Shown here in pieces: positions 34,647 through 49,000 of a stretch of 64,000 nt of DNA. Source of the stretch: Salvelinus alpinus (lineage: Eukaryota; Chordata; Actinopteri; Salmoniformes; Salmonidae); the NCBI RefSeq assembly GCF_045679555.1, contig NC_092093.1:63122890-63186889 (forward strand), given 5' to 3'. Each line of letters opens with the position of its first letter. Positions within the stretch are counted from its first letter, which is position 1. The notes beneath the pieces were generated by a model. That model did not search any database. It saw only the letters and a program-made list of their open reading frames with translations, and was not told the DNA's origin. A program made the translations under genes and the position numbers.

Positions 34647-34876
34647 ACTGTGCACAGGGGATCAAAAATTGGGATCTCAGGGTAAACCACACTTATTATT
34701 GAGCTGCTGGACCTGCCTATGATCTGAGAGGTAGCGGGCACGGGTGAATACCAGCTCTCGGGCATAGTACTGAGAGAGGTAGGCTTGGACAATCTATCAA
34801 TATGTGTTTTTTTATTATAAAGAAGAGAAAAAAACAGCCCCTATTGAGGGTGCGCTCGGAGAGAGGTCTTCCTTAA

Positions 34877-35879
34877 CCTGTCTTGGGTACGTGAGACGTT
34901 AGCGTCCCACCTCTTCAACAGCCAGTGAAACTGCTGGGCGCCAAATTTAAATACAGAAATACTCATTATAAAAATTCAGAAAACAAAACATATTTTACAT
35001 AGGTTTAAAGATTAACTTCTTGTGAATCCAACCACGGTGTCAGATTTTAAAAATGCTTTACGGCGAAAGCATACCTTACGATTATTTGAGAACATAGCCC
35101 ACTAGACAAATCCTTACAAACAGTAACCAGCCAAGTAGAACAGTTACACAAGTCAGAAATAGAGATAAAATGAAGCCCTTACCTTTGATGATCTTCATAT
35201 GGTTGCACTCAACAGTGCATAAAGAGATAAAGTCTCTTTATATCCAAAAACCTCCGTTTTGTTCGCGCGTTTTCTTCAGTAATCCACAGGCTCAAACTCA
35301 TTCAAAACAGGAAGACAAAAAAAATCTAAATTGTATCCGTAAAGTTCATAGAAACATGTCAAACGATGTTTATATTCAATCCTCAGGTTGTTTTTAGCCT
35401 AAATAATCGATAATATTTCAACCGGACAATAACGTCGTCAATTTAAAAGGTAAACAAGAAAGGCACTCTCTCGGTCGTGCTCATGAAAAAGCTCTGTGAC
35501 ACTTTAGGGTCCACTCATTCAGACTGCTCTTTCTTCCTCATTTATCAGGATACAAGCCTGAAACAATTTCTAAAGACTGTTGACATCTAGTGGAAGGCAT
35601 AGAAACTGCAATTTGAGTCCCAAGTCAATGGATACTGTAATGGGATTGAATAGAAAACTACAAAACCAACAAAAAAAACTACTTCCTGAATGGATTTTTC
35701 TCAGGTTTTTGCCTGCCAAATCAGTTCTGTTATAGACACTATTTTAACAGTTTTGGAAACTTTAGAGTGTTTTCTATCCAAATCTACCAGTTATATCTTC
35801 TGGGCCTGAGAAGCAGGCAGTTTAATTTGGGCATGCATTTCATCCAAAATTCTGAATGCTGCCCCCTACCCTAGAGAAG
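34877..35879. mobile_element. piggyBac-like non-autonomous element, copy 2
   Basis: Flanked by TTAA (34873-34876 and 35880-35883). The left end is CCTGTCTTGGGTACG and the right end CCCCCTACCCTAGAGAAG. It shares with copy 1 the GACATCTAGTGGAAGGC marker and the CTTGTGAATCCA...CGGCGAAAGC block. No transposase. Confidence 0.75.
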
Positions 35880-35883
35880 TTAA

Positions 35884-37316
35884 CTTCTCTAGGATAGGTG
35901 GGACGATAGCGTCCCACTTGGCCAAAATCCAGAAAAAATGTAGCGAGCCAAATTCAAATATATTACTATAAAAGTCAATCTTTCATGAAATCACACATGA
36001 AAGACACCAAATTAAAGCTACACATGTTGTGAATCCAGCCAACATGTCTGATTTCAAAAAGGATTTACGGGGAAAGAAGACCAAACAATTATGTTAGCTC
36101 AGTACATAGCCACAGAAAAACACAGCCATTTTCCCAGCAAAAGATAGTAGTAACAAAAACCAGAAATAGAGATAAAATTAATCACTAACCTTTGAACATC
36201 TTCATCAGATGACACTCATATGACATCATGTTACACAATACATTTGTTTTGTTCGATAATGTGCATATTTATATCCACAAATCTCGGTTTACATTGGCGC
36301 CATGTTCAGAAATGCCTCCAAAATATCCGGAGTAATTACAGAGAGCCACGTCAAATAACAGAAATACTCATCATAAACTTTGATGAAAGATACATGTTTT
36401 ACATATAATTAAAGATACACTTGTTCCTAATGCAACCGCTGTGTCAGATTTAAAAAAAACTTTACGTAGAAAGCACACCATGCAATAATCTGAGAAGGCG
36501 CTCAGATGTAACAACATTTCTCCGCCATGTTGGAGTCAACAGAAATACGAAATTACATCATAAATATTCCCTTACCTTTGATTATCTTCATCAGAATGCA
36601 GTGCCAGGAATCCTAGTTCCACAATAAATCGTTGTTTTGTTCGATAATGTCCATTACTTATGTCCAATTAGCTAATTTTGCTAGCATGTGTAGTACACGT
36701 GTCCAAACGCTCGCGCAGATGCAGGCAAACGTCGGACGAAAACTTCAAAAAGTTATATTCCAGGTCGAATAAACTGGTCAAACTTAGTAAAGAATCAATC
36801 TTCAGGATGTTGTTATCATTTATATCCAATAAGGTTCCAACCGGAGAATTCTTTTCAGTCTCTTTAAGTAATGGAAAGCAAGACGATATAATGAGGAAAG
36901 CGCGTGACCAAGAACTGGCAATCTGCCAGACCACTGACTCATTCCCCTCCCATCCGGTCCCACAACACAGTATAAGCTTCATTCCACGTTCTACTGACTG
37001 TTGACATCTAGTGGAAGGCGTATGAAGTGCAAACATATCCATATATTACAGGGAATTGAATAGGCGATGACTTTAACAACGACCACTCTCAGAATTTTCA
37101 CTTCCTGTTTGGATTTTTTCTCAGGTTTTTGCCTGCCATATGAGTTCTGTTATACTCACAGACATCATTCAAACAGTTTTAGAAACTTCAGAGTGTTTTC
37201 TATCCAATAGTAATAATAATATGCATATATTAGCATGTGGGACAGAGTAGGAGGCAGTTCACTATGGGCACGAAATTCATCCAAAAGTGAAAATGCTGCC
37301 CCCTATACCAAATAAG
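35884..37316. mobile_element. piggyBac-like non-autonomous element, copy 3
   Basis: It starts at the same TTAA (35880-35883) where copy 2 ends and finishes at TTAA 37317-37320. The inverted termini are CTTCTCTAGGATAGG and CCTATACCAAATAAG. Internal repeats of the GTGAATCCAGCCAACATG type recur near 36030 and, diverged, near 36430. The frame 37042-36668 has no recognisable domain. Confidence 0.75.
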
Positions 37317-37320
37317 TTAA

Positions 37321-37971
37321 GTGAGGTATCCTTGGGCATAATTGTTAAATAGCCAGTTGCGGGCAACCAAAAGTCCAGTCCGTGGTACTGACTTGATCTC
37401 AGTAGGAATTGGTGAGGTTAATGTAGAGTGAAGGACTAGAATGCATGTAATCTTGCGAGAAAACTCTACTTGGTGAAACTCATTGAATGAGGGACTATAG
37501 GGCAGGTGACGCATTGCGAAGGCATCTGACTTGAAGTTCAAATTTTAACGTGTATGTAATTGATCAAATGTTTTGTTAAATGAGGTAAACAGGTATGCCC
37601 TGGGTTACTATTGTTAGGTGTTATTGTAAGTGTTTTGTTATTCCTGATACTTAGAAAATAAGACTTAAGGTTGGATTTTTTGGGACCGTGTTAAATAATT
37701 AGATAGGAGACATGGGTACTCTGAAGGTAGTTTTGCACATTTGGATAGATGGACGATAATCTATACCATGGTAATCGTAGTAGGCGGTATCCCAGTGTGG
37801 ATACAACACCCTGTTGTGGGACCACTAATTAGGCACTATTTTGATAATGGTATGGGTTTCCCTGTTCATATAGACAGGGTTTGAAACCTAAACACAGCGC
37901 TAACCGTTTATTCCTCTTCTCTGTCTTATTCCCTGTGTTTGTGAATGAGATATGAGAGTTTAGTGTGGAAG
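37321..37971. other. Interior of the ERV-like element, part 1
   Basis: Unique-looking sequence belonging to the LTR element. No domain recognised. Confidence 0.4.
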
Positions 37972-38355
37972 TACAGTTGAAGTCGGAAGTTAACATACAC
38001 TTAGATTGGAGTTATTAAATTCTCGTTTTTCAACCACTCCACAAATATCTTGTTGACAAACTATAGTCTTGGCAAGTCGGTTAGGACATCTACTTTGTGC
38101 ATGACACAAGTAATTTTTCCAACAATTGTTTACAGACAGATTACTTCATTTATAATTCACTGTATCACTGGAATCAGAAGTTTACATACACTGAGTTGAC
38201 TGTGCCTTTAAACAGCTTGGAAAATTCCAGACAATTATGTAATGGCTTTAGAAGCTTCTGATAGGCTAATAGACATCATTTGAGTCAATTGGAGGTGTAC
38301 CTGTGGATGTATTTCAAGGCTTACCTTCAAACTCAGTACCTCTTTGCTTGGCATC

Positions 38356-39726
<1,371 letters not shown>

Positions 39727-39734
39727 GTGTATGT

Positions 39735-40538
39735 TTATTTTATATCACCTTTATTTAACCAGGTAGGCTAGTTGAGAACAAGTTCTCATTTACAACTGCG
39801 ACCTGTCCAAGATAAAGCAAAGCAGTGTGACACAAACAACAACACAGAGTTACACATGGAATAAACAAACATGCAGTCAATAATACAATAGAAAAAGTCT
39901 ATATACAGTGTGTGAAAATTAGGTAGGTTAAGGGAGGTAAGGCAATAAATAGGCCAAAGTGGCAAAATAATTACAATATAGCAATTAAACACTGGAGTGA
40001 TAGACGTGCAGAAGATGAGTGTGCAGGTAGAGATACTGGGGTACAAAGGAGCAAAATAAATAAAATAAATAACAGATTGGGGGATGAGGGAGTTGGATGG
40101 GCTATTTACAGATGGGCTATGTACAGGTGCAGGGGTCTGTGAGCTGCTCTGACAGATGGTGCTTAAAGTTAGTGAGGGAGATATGAGTCTCCAGCTTCAG
40201 TGATTTTTGCAGTTCGTTCCAGTCATTGGCTGCAGAGAACTGTAAGGAAAGGCGGCCAAAGGAGGAATTGGCTTTCGGGGTGACCAGTGAGATATACCTG
40301 CTGGAGCGCGTGCTACGGGTGGGTGCTGCTATGGTGACCAGTGAGCTGAGATAAGGGGGGGCCTTTCCTAGCAAAGACTTATAGATGACCTGGAGCCAGT
40401 GGGTTTGGCGACGAATATGAAGCGAGGGCCAGGCAACGAGAGCATATAGGTCGCAGTGGTGTGTAGTATATGGGGCTTTGGTGACAAAACGGATGGCACT
40501 GTGATAGACTGCATCCAATTTGCTGAGTAGAGTGTTGT
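39735..40538 (-). mobile_element. 5'-truncated LINE fragment
   Basis: On the minus strand it encodes the C-terminal, post-reverse-transcriptase part of a non-LTR retrotransposon. It ends in a short 3' tail with AATAAAGGTGATATAAAATA. It lies between the transposase stop and the right inner repeat of the Tc1. Target duplications are not clear. Confidence 0.8.
40117..40518 (-). pseudogene. LINE ORF2 C-terminal fragment
   Basis: A 133-codon frame (MDAVYHSAIRFVTKAPYTTH to LSEQLTDPCTCT). The text YALVAWPSLHIRRQTHWLQV and FSAANDWNELQKSLK is the conserved tail found after the RT domain in many teleost LINEs. The RT and endonuclease are missing because of 5' truncation. The exact LINE clade is not assigned. 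Confidence 0.78.
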
Positions 40539-40751
40539 AAACTTCTGACCCACTGGGAATGTGATGAAAGAAATTAAAGCTGAAATAAATAATTCTCTCT
40601 ACAATTATTCTGACATTTCACTTTCTTAAAGTGGTGATCCTAACTGACCTAAGACAGGGAATTTTTACTAGGATTAAATATCAGGAATTGTGAAAAACTG
40701 AGTTTAAATGTATTTGGCTAAGGTGTATGTAAACTTCCGACTTCAACTGTA

Positions 40752-41277
40752 AGTGTCAATCTGAAGTTTGGAAGCTGATTTTTTGATAATAAGTTTTGAT
40801 ATGGAGCGTTATCTTGGGGTTCCGTTCAACACTGCCCCTCATAGAATATCACGGGGTGGTATTATTAAGTGCTAGATGTTATTCTATAATTTCTGGAAGA
40901 CTAGAGAACCGTTGAGCATTATTCCCATAGGTCAGCGTCCGAGAAACTAACGTTTTTCGGTTCCGCTGGGAGTGTATGAAGAGTCGTTGGAAACGGAGTG
41001 ATTCATTAATGTGAGTACCTAAGATTTCCTACGTTATATATTGATTCTGTGAAGACATAAAACTATTTTTAATGAGAAATTGTATGTGTGCATAATCGAT
41101 TACTAGAGATTTTTATAAAGTAATACTGGAAATATGAGATGCAACTTAAACAACCCATACGTAGACGTACGTAAAGTTTTTATGGATAATTTGATAGAGA
41201 TAAGGTTAAAGCATTATATGACTGTCTACAGGATCTGGGAGATAGTCTCAGAAAAAGATTGACATATTGTCACGTTC
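40752..41277. other. Interior of the ERV-like element, part 2
   Basis: No recognisable domain; many stops in all frames. Confidence 0.35.
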
Positions 41278-41640
41278 TGACCATAGTTCTTTTGTGTTTT
41301 CTTTGTTTTAGTGTTGGTCAGGACGTGAGCTGAGTGGGTATTCTATGTTGTGTGTCTAGTTTTCCCATTTCTGTGTTTGGCCTGATATGGTTCTCAATCA
41401 GAGGCAGGTGTTAGTCGTTTGTCTCTGATTGGGAACCATATTTAGGTAGCCTGTTTTCTGTTGGGGTTTGTGGGTGGTTGTCTTCAGTCTTTGTGTGTCT
41501 GCACCAGACAGAACTGTTTCGTTTCGTGTTTTTCTCGTTTATCGTTATTTTGTTTGTTTGTTTAACGTATTCGATTAAAATGGATACTTTTCACGCTGCG
41601 CCTTGGTCCTCCTCTCTTCCTCCATACGACGAACGTTACA
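41278..41640 (+). mobile_element. Solo LTR 4
   Basis: 363 bp, TGTCACGTTCTGACC to CGAACGTTACA, with a perfect 5-bp duplication CATAT (41273-41277 and 41641-41645). Same family as solo LTRs 1-3, all plus-oriented. Confidence 0.94.
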
Positions 41641-44600
41641 CATATATTTAAACCGCGAGGAGAGAGGAGTGGAAATAAATGTATTGAGGTACACTATAGC
41701 AAAGCCACAAATACACTAATAGAAGCACACCAGCATTATACCAATTAGGCTGGAATATGAAAAAAAATGTGCTAATATAAAAATAAAATTCTGAATGTGA
41801 ATTGTTTGGATTGATTAAGAATTGGCTGATGTATTTTCTGCATTACAGGTTAATCTTAAAATAATAGATGTTTAACGAGTGTGAAGCAGAAAGGAAATAT
41901 CCAGCAGAGGTTGGTATTCAAAATATAGAATAATATTGATAAGGAGGATTGATGTAAACTTAATGATTGTTGACAGTATGTGAATGGTAATATGTTATTA
42001 GTGTTTTTTTGTTGTTGATAGCACTCTAATGGTGCGATATTTTAGTAATTCGAAAAACGGAGGTTTCAATACAAGGCTAAATGATGAGTAGAGGGATTGA
42101 GCCTTGAGATTGTAACAAGATTAGCTGCGGTTGAAAGCGAGCAGGCAGTTGGACATTTGAAGTAGAGGTATGAGAAACATTCTTTGACAGTTTCTGATTA
42201 TTGTTGCTTGGTTTTATAGTTAGGTAACACCAGTGAATTTGAGCGGGAAGTTAATGTATTCTAAAATTATAATCTGTTTAATGTCAATTGAAATGACTAT
42301 TGAATATCCAGGCTGTATCACATCCGGCAGTGATTGGGAGTCCCATAGGGTGGCGCACAATTGGCCCAGCGTCGTCTGTGTTTGGCCTTAAGAATTTGTT
42401 CTTAAAACTGACTTGCCTAGTTAAAGAAAAGTTAACAGGAGCAATCTAAGGTGAATCAGCTATTACATATGTTGTTGGACATTGGTCTAGTAATGATACC
42501 AGGATCATTTGACATGCTTATGGAAAAGAGAGACCATTCATATAATACGATATGGGAGTGAATTGTTAGACTCGGTGGCGAGATACATGTTGCATGCTAA
42601 ATTAAGCGCACATAAACATTGGGGTACATTAAAACAAACGATTAATTATTTGAGGGAGTACAATGGACTTATCATTATCATGTTTTGTTTGGAGTTAAAA
42701 CCTTTGGGTTGCTGATTATTATATTAGTATAGTGAATGCTTAAGAAATTGACATTTCTCTTCCAAGAGAATGGGGATTGTAATTTTCTCTCTATTTGAAA
42801 TGTTTCCTGTGGCTATGGTCTTGGGAGAGGGGTTAGTGAAATTCAGCAGTTTTATTGGTATAAAGGTATCCGGATTCGGTGGTAAAGAGGAGTTACTAAA
42901 TTAAATAAGACCTGGCCATTTTTGTTTGTTTTTGCCATATGGTTTACCACACATAAACCAGCACGCACACACAACTTACTGGTTATGAGTATGGGTTAGT
43001 ACCGAGGTATCTTAAAGGGGCACACACACTTATGGAATTTTCAGAAGTTTTTCTTTTCTCAGTTTTAATTGAACACGTGAATTATTTTGATAAAAAATGT
43101 ACTGAAGAAACTTACTGTAAACCTGGGATACGAAATGTATGAAATGTTTTACTGTTTTTTATTAATTAGTCTATTATAGTAAGAAACATGGGTTTGAATG
43201 ACCTCTGTTCTGACTTTCTAGTGTGGTTTGATCGCCCTCACTGGAATGCCGAGAGACATTGGATGATGATTTTAATACTGATTTGAAGGTCATTCGTAAT
43301 GCTGATAATTACGGAGAAGTTGTATAACTAATAGGACCACGAGAAGGATAGACCTGTCTCTAGTCTATTTTTACTATGAAGTTATGTGTACAAATATTTT
43401 TGGGTTGGAGTTATTAAGAGTAGTAATTTGAATTTGAATTTGTAGTATTGTTGTTTTTACACATTAGTCACTATGTGAATTGTGTCAAAATGGGGAATTA
43501 CCAGTTTTTTTAGATTTTTGGATTGAAGTTTACACATCTTGAGTGATATATGGAAATGTATTGAGTGATATATGAAGGAGTGTGTTGTTGCGTTGTTCGT
43601 TCTGTTTCATTTTGATAAATCTCGCCAGATTGGATCTGCTGGATGATCGGGATAATTTCCTGATCCTATGAGGTGAGGTTGACCGTGTGATAAGGTCAAC
43701 CTCAAATAAGCTAATTTGGGAAAAGTTGTTTCAACAGAACGTGTTGTTATTTTCTTTAACATGTGTTTTAGAAATGTGCATGAAGAATATTGGTAGAAGT
43801 AATAATTTGTCATATAGTCAATGCTTGTCTTGATTTCCTGGATCAGAAATGAACTGAACTGAATTGTTATTTTGATTTGTCTTCTTGAGGTTGTGGTGGA
43901 GATGGTATCTAGATGCATGAAAGGGATCATTTGACCAAACAGGGTGTGGACCTCAAAATCCCCTCTAACCGGCTGAAGAAATGGTGTTCACTACGGGTCT
44001 GTCCTGCACCACTTCTATCGAGAGACCTGAGTCTGAGCCAGCAACCAATGTACAGCATCCAGTTTTCTCATGTTGTTGGAATACTGGTTGGCAAATGGAG
44101 AAGACATAATAGGAGTTGTGGTGGGGTTCAGGTGAGACATTGAAATTGGGACATTATCATGGGCCATCCACTTTGAACTGTGAAGCTATCTGAAGAAGAA
44201 AAATTAAGAAATGCCAGAAGATTGAGTGCCGGAGAAGGGTCAACTGTGCCCGTAATTGACTTAGACTTGTCTAAAATTGTTATTTGGGGTATCAGGTTGA
44301 TGGGGGAGGTCTACACTGCTGAATTTATAGTGATGTAGGCTAAAAATGCATTGAGATACTGATCTGTAATTATAAACCGGATGAGAGTTTTAATTGGTTT
44401 AATTATAAGGTGAAAATATTGTATGTTAATATGGATGTACATTCTGCCAGTGTTAATATATGTTAAATTGAGGGTTTTCATTTTGAGTGATAGAACCAAT
44501 GTGAATCACAGAGCAACGTCATTCTACATTTTTGGTAGGATAATTAATTGGGTTTTGAATTATGGTTTGTAAACAGAATGATTTTTAAAACTGACTGATT

Positions 44601-45014
44601 GATTTGAGTAAGTTTTAGTATGTTAAGTTAATAACTATATGAGTGGAGCAATGAATGTATTATGGATTGATTGTTTTGATTGTTGTTATGCTAATTATGA
44701 CATGGATATAGAAGGTGTGTACTATGTTGAGACTATTCTCAGCATGCCTTGGTGAATGGAGGGGTGAACTCTGATCCTGAGAGTGAAACTGATCCTAATC
44801 TATTTGATTTATATCCATTACCAAATGTAAATGTTTAATGATAATGCTCAGGAACTATAGCAGGTTTATGTTAATGGCCAATAGTCCATAGGCGATGCCT
44901 TATACATAATGGAATCATGATGCTCATCCTGGGTCATGTTCATTAAGATCTAAACGGAAGAAATGTATTTTAAAACCTTGTAATTTTACTTTTAAGTTGA
45001 GAGAATTCTCAAAA
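41641..45014. other. Interior of the ERV-like element, part 3
   Basis: AT-rich with only short frames, the longest 107 codons on the minus strand at 43930-43607. No retroviral domain is readable. It contains a SINE-like fragment at 42308-42425. Confidence 0.35.
42308..42425 (+). repeat. SINE-like fragment
   Basis: GTGGCGCACAATTGGCCCAG and the tail CTGACTTGCCTAGTTAAAGA are well-known teleost SINE body and tail sequences. The 5' promoter part is missing. Confidence 0.6.
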
Positions 45015-45290
45015 TGGGGTTAAGACAACAACCCATGTGCAGATAATGACAGGATGAAGCCAGAGTGGCTTATGATGCCCCAATCTGCATGAGGGGGGTT
45101 GAACCAACCATGACTGAGCATTGTTAGTATCAGCTATATATAGTACTCTGCATTTGTGTTAAGGTTAGGTTACTCGGTCCAACTCTCAAGGGTGGAGGGT
45201 CGACCAGCCTATAATAATTAATCAATATTAAATAAAGATGATTGTTTGGAGAAGTGACCAAATCTCTCTCAGTACTGAATTTCCACGACA
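45015..45290 (+). repeat. 3' LTR of the ERV-like element, truncated
   Basis: 276 bp matching 34301-34583, with the TATATATA box and AATAAAG conserved. It lacks the first 286 bp proposed for the 5' LTR. Confidence 0.75.
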
Positions 45291-45953
45291 ACAGTACAGT
45301 GACTGTACAGTTCACTACAGTGTAATGAAACTACAGTGAAAGTACAGTTCAGTACAGTGACAGTGACAGTGACAGTGACAGTACAGTACAGTGCAGTACA
45401 GTGGAGTATAGTGACAGTACAGTTCAGTACAGTTCAGAACAGTTCAGTACAATGGCGGTACAATTCAGTACAGTGACAGTACAGTTCAGAAAGGTTCAGA
45501 AAAGTTCAGTACATTGACAGTACAATTCAGTACAGTGACAGTTCAGTTAAGTACAGTTCAGTACAGTGAAAGTACAGTTCAGAAAAGTTCAGAAAAGTTC
45601 AGTACAATGACCGTACAATTCAGTACATTGACAGTTCAGTTAAGTACAGTTCAGTACAGTGACAGTGCAGTTCAGTTCACTTCAGTACAGTTCAGTGACA
45701 CTACAGTTTAGGACAGTTCATTTCAGTGACAGTACAGTGCCAGTACAGTTCAGTGTAGTTCAGAACAGTTACAGTACAGTTCAGTACAGTGACATTACAG
45801 TTCAGTACAGTTACAGTACATTTCAGTACAGTTACAGTACAGTTCAGTACAGTGACAGTAAAATTCAGTACAGTGACACTACAGTTCAGTGTAGTTCAGA
45901 ACAGTGACAGTACAGTTCAGTACAGTGACAGTACATTTCAGTACAGTTCAAAG
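45291..45953. repeat. ACAGT-type array, right part
   Basis: The same words as 32513-34014, including GTGACAGTACAGTTCAGTAC, and more diverged. Best read as the other side of one array cut by the LTR element. Confidence 0.93.
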
Positions 45954-46024
45954 GCTGTACATTATGCAGCTCCCTCGGCTCTGGGCCAGGGCTCTTTTCT
46001 TTCTCCTACTGCCTGTTATATATG

Positions 46025-49000
46025 ATCCTTATACCGGCCTTTCCTGGGCTTGGTAACACTTAGCTGGTCCTTATAGGGGCCTGGGCTGGGCTTGGTGACA
46101 CTTAGCTGGTCCTTATAGGGGGCTGGGCTGGGCTTGGTAACACTTAGCTGGTCCTTATAGGGGCCTGGGCTGGGCTTGGTAACACTTAGCTGGTCCTAAT
46201 AGAGGCCTGGGCTGGGCTTGGTAACACTTAGCTGGTCCTTATAGGGGCCTGTGCTGGGCTTGGTAACACTTAGCTGGTCCTTATAGGGGCCTGGGCTGGG
46301 CTTGGTAACACTTAGCTGGTCCTTATAGGGGCCTGGGCCTTTTCTTGGTAACACCTAGCAGGTCCTTATAGCGGCCTGGGCTTGGTAACACCTAGCAGGT
46401 CATTATAGGGGCCTGGGCTTGGTAACACCTAGCAGGTCATTATAGGGGCCTGGGCTTGGTAACGCCTAGCAGGTCATTATAGGGGCCTGGGCTTGGTAAC
46501 ACCTAGCAGGTCATTATAGGGGCCTGGGCTTGGTAACACCTAGCAGGTCATTATAGGGGCCTGGGCTGGGCTTGGTAACACCTAGCAGGTCATTATAGGG
46601 GCCTGGGCTTGGTAACACCTAGCAGGTCATTATAGGGGCCTGGGTTTGGTAACACCTAGAAGGTCATTATAGGGGCCTGGGTTTGGTAACACCTAGCAGG
46701 TCATTATAGGGGCCTGGGCTTGGTAACACCTAGCAGGTCATTATAGGGGCCTGGGCTGGGCTTGGTAACACCTAGCAGGTCATTATAGGGGCCTGGGCTT
46801 GGAAACACCTAGCAGGTCATTATAGGGACCTGGGCTGGGCTTGGTAACACCTAGCAGGTCATTATAGGGGGCTTGGCTTTGTAACACCTAGCAGGTCAAA
46901 ATAGGTGCCTGGGCTGGGCTTGGTAACACCTAGCAGGTCATTATAGGGGGCTGGGCTTGGTAACACCTAGCAGGTCAAAATAGGGGCCTGGGCTGGGCTT
47001 GGTAACACCTAGCAGGTCATTATAGGGGCCTGGGCTGGGCTTGGTAACACCTAGCAGGTCATTATAGGGGCCTGGGCTTGGTAACACCTAGCAGGTCATT
47101 ATAGGGGCCTGGGTTTGGTAACACCTAGCAGGTCATTATAGGGGCCTGGGTTTGGTAACACCTAGCAGGTCATTATAGGGGCCTGGGCTTGGTAACACCT
47201 AGCAGGTCATTATAGGGGCCTGGGCTGGGCTTGGTAACACCTAGCAGGTCATTATAGGGGCCTGGGCTTGGTAACACCTAGCAGGTCATTATAGGGACCT
47301 GGGCTGGGCTTGGTAACACCTAGCAGGTCATTATAGGGGGCTGGGCTTTGTAACACCTAGCAGGTCAAAATAGGGGCCTGGGCTGGGCTTGGTAACACCT
47401 AGCAGGTCATTATAGGGGGCTGGGCTTGGTAACACCTAGCAGGTCAAAATAGGGGCCTGGGCTGGGCTTGGTAACACCTAGCAGGTCATTATAGGGGGCT
47501 GGGCTTGGTAACACCTAGCAGGTCAAAATAGGGGCCTGGGCTGGGCTTGGTGCCACCTAGCAGGTCATTATAGGGGGCTGGGCTTGGTAACACCTAGCAG
47601 GTCATTATAGGGGGCTGGGCTTGGTAACACCTAGCAGGTCATTATAGGGGGCTGGGCTTGGTGACACCTAGCAGGTCATTATAGGGGGCTGGGCTTGGTA
47701 ACACCTAGCAGGTCATTATAGGGGGCTGGGCTTGGTAACACCTAGCAGGTCATTATAGGGGCCTGGGCTGGGCTTGGTAACACCTAGCAGGTCATTATAG
47801 GGGCCTGGGCTTGGAAACACCTAGCAGGTCATTATAGGGACCTGGGCTGGGCTTGGTAACACCTAGCAGGTCATTATAGGGGGCTTGGCTTTGTAACACC
47901 TAGCAGGTCAAAATAGGTGCCTGGGCTGGGCTTGGTAACACCTAGCAGGTCATTATAGGGGGCTGGGCTTGGTAACACCTAGCAGGTCAAAATAGGGGCC
48001 TGGGCTGGGCTTGGTAACACCTAGCAGGTCATTATAGGGGCCTGGGCTGGGCTTGGTAACACCTAGCAGGTCATTATAGGGGCCTGGGCTTGGTAACACC
48101 TAGCAGGTCATTATAGGGGCCTGGGTTTGGTAACACCTAGCAGGTCATTATAGGGGCCTGGGTTTGGTAACACCTAGCAGGTCATTATAGGGGCCTGGGC
48201 TTGGTAACACCTAGCAGGTCATTATAGGGGCCTGGGCTGGGCTTGGTAACACCTAGCAGGTCATTATAGGGGCCTGGGCTTGGTAACACCTAGCAGGTCA
48301 TTATAGGGACCTGGGCTGGGCTTGGTAACACCTAGCAGGTCATTATAGGGGGCTGGGCTTTGTAACACCTAGCAGGTCAAAATAGGGGCCTGGGCTGGGC
48401 TTGGTAACACCTAGCAGGTCATTATAGGGGGCTGGGCTTGGTAACACCTAGCAGGTCAAAATAGGGGCCTGGGCTGGGCTTGGTAACACCTAGCAGGTCA
48501 TTATAGGGGGCTGGGCTTGGTAACACCTAGCAGGTCAAAATAGGGGCCTGGGCTGGGCTTGGTGCCACCTAGCAGGTCATTATAGGGGGCTGGGCTTGGT
48601 AACACCTAGCAGGTCATTATAGGGGGCTGGGCTTGGTAACACCTAGCAGGTCATTATAGGGGGCTGGGCTTGGTGACACCTAGCAGGTCATTATAGGGGG
48701 CTGGGCTTGGTAACACCTAGCAGGTCATTATAGGGGGCTGGGCTTGGTAACACCTAGCAGGTCATTATAGGGGGCTGGGCTTGGTAACACCTAGCAGGTC
48801 ATTATAGGGGGCTGGGCTTGGTAACACCTAGCAGGTCATTATAGGGGGCTGGGCTTGGTAACACCTAGCAGGTCAAAATAGGGGCCTGGGCTGGGCTTGG
48901 TAACACCTAGCAGGTCCTTATAGGGGCCTGGGCTTGGTACCACCTAGCAGGTCATTATAGGGGCCTGGGCTGGGCCTGGTAACACCTAGCAGGTCCTTAT

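Noticed and set aside
36668-37042. A 124-codon minus-strand gene
   Set aside because: It lies wholly inside a piggyBac-like element and has no transposase motif.
43607-43930. Retroviral env or accessory gene in the ERV-like interior
   Set aside because: 107 codons with no signal peptide, cleavage site or other recognisable feature.
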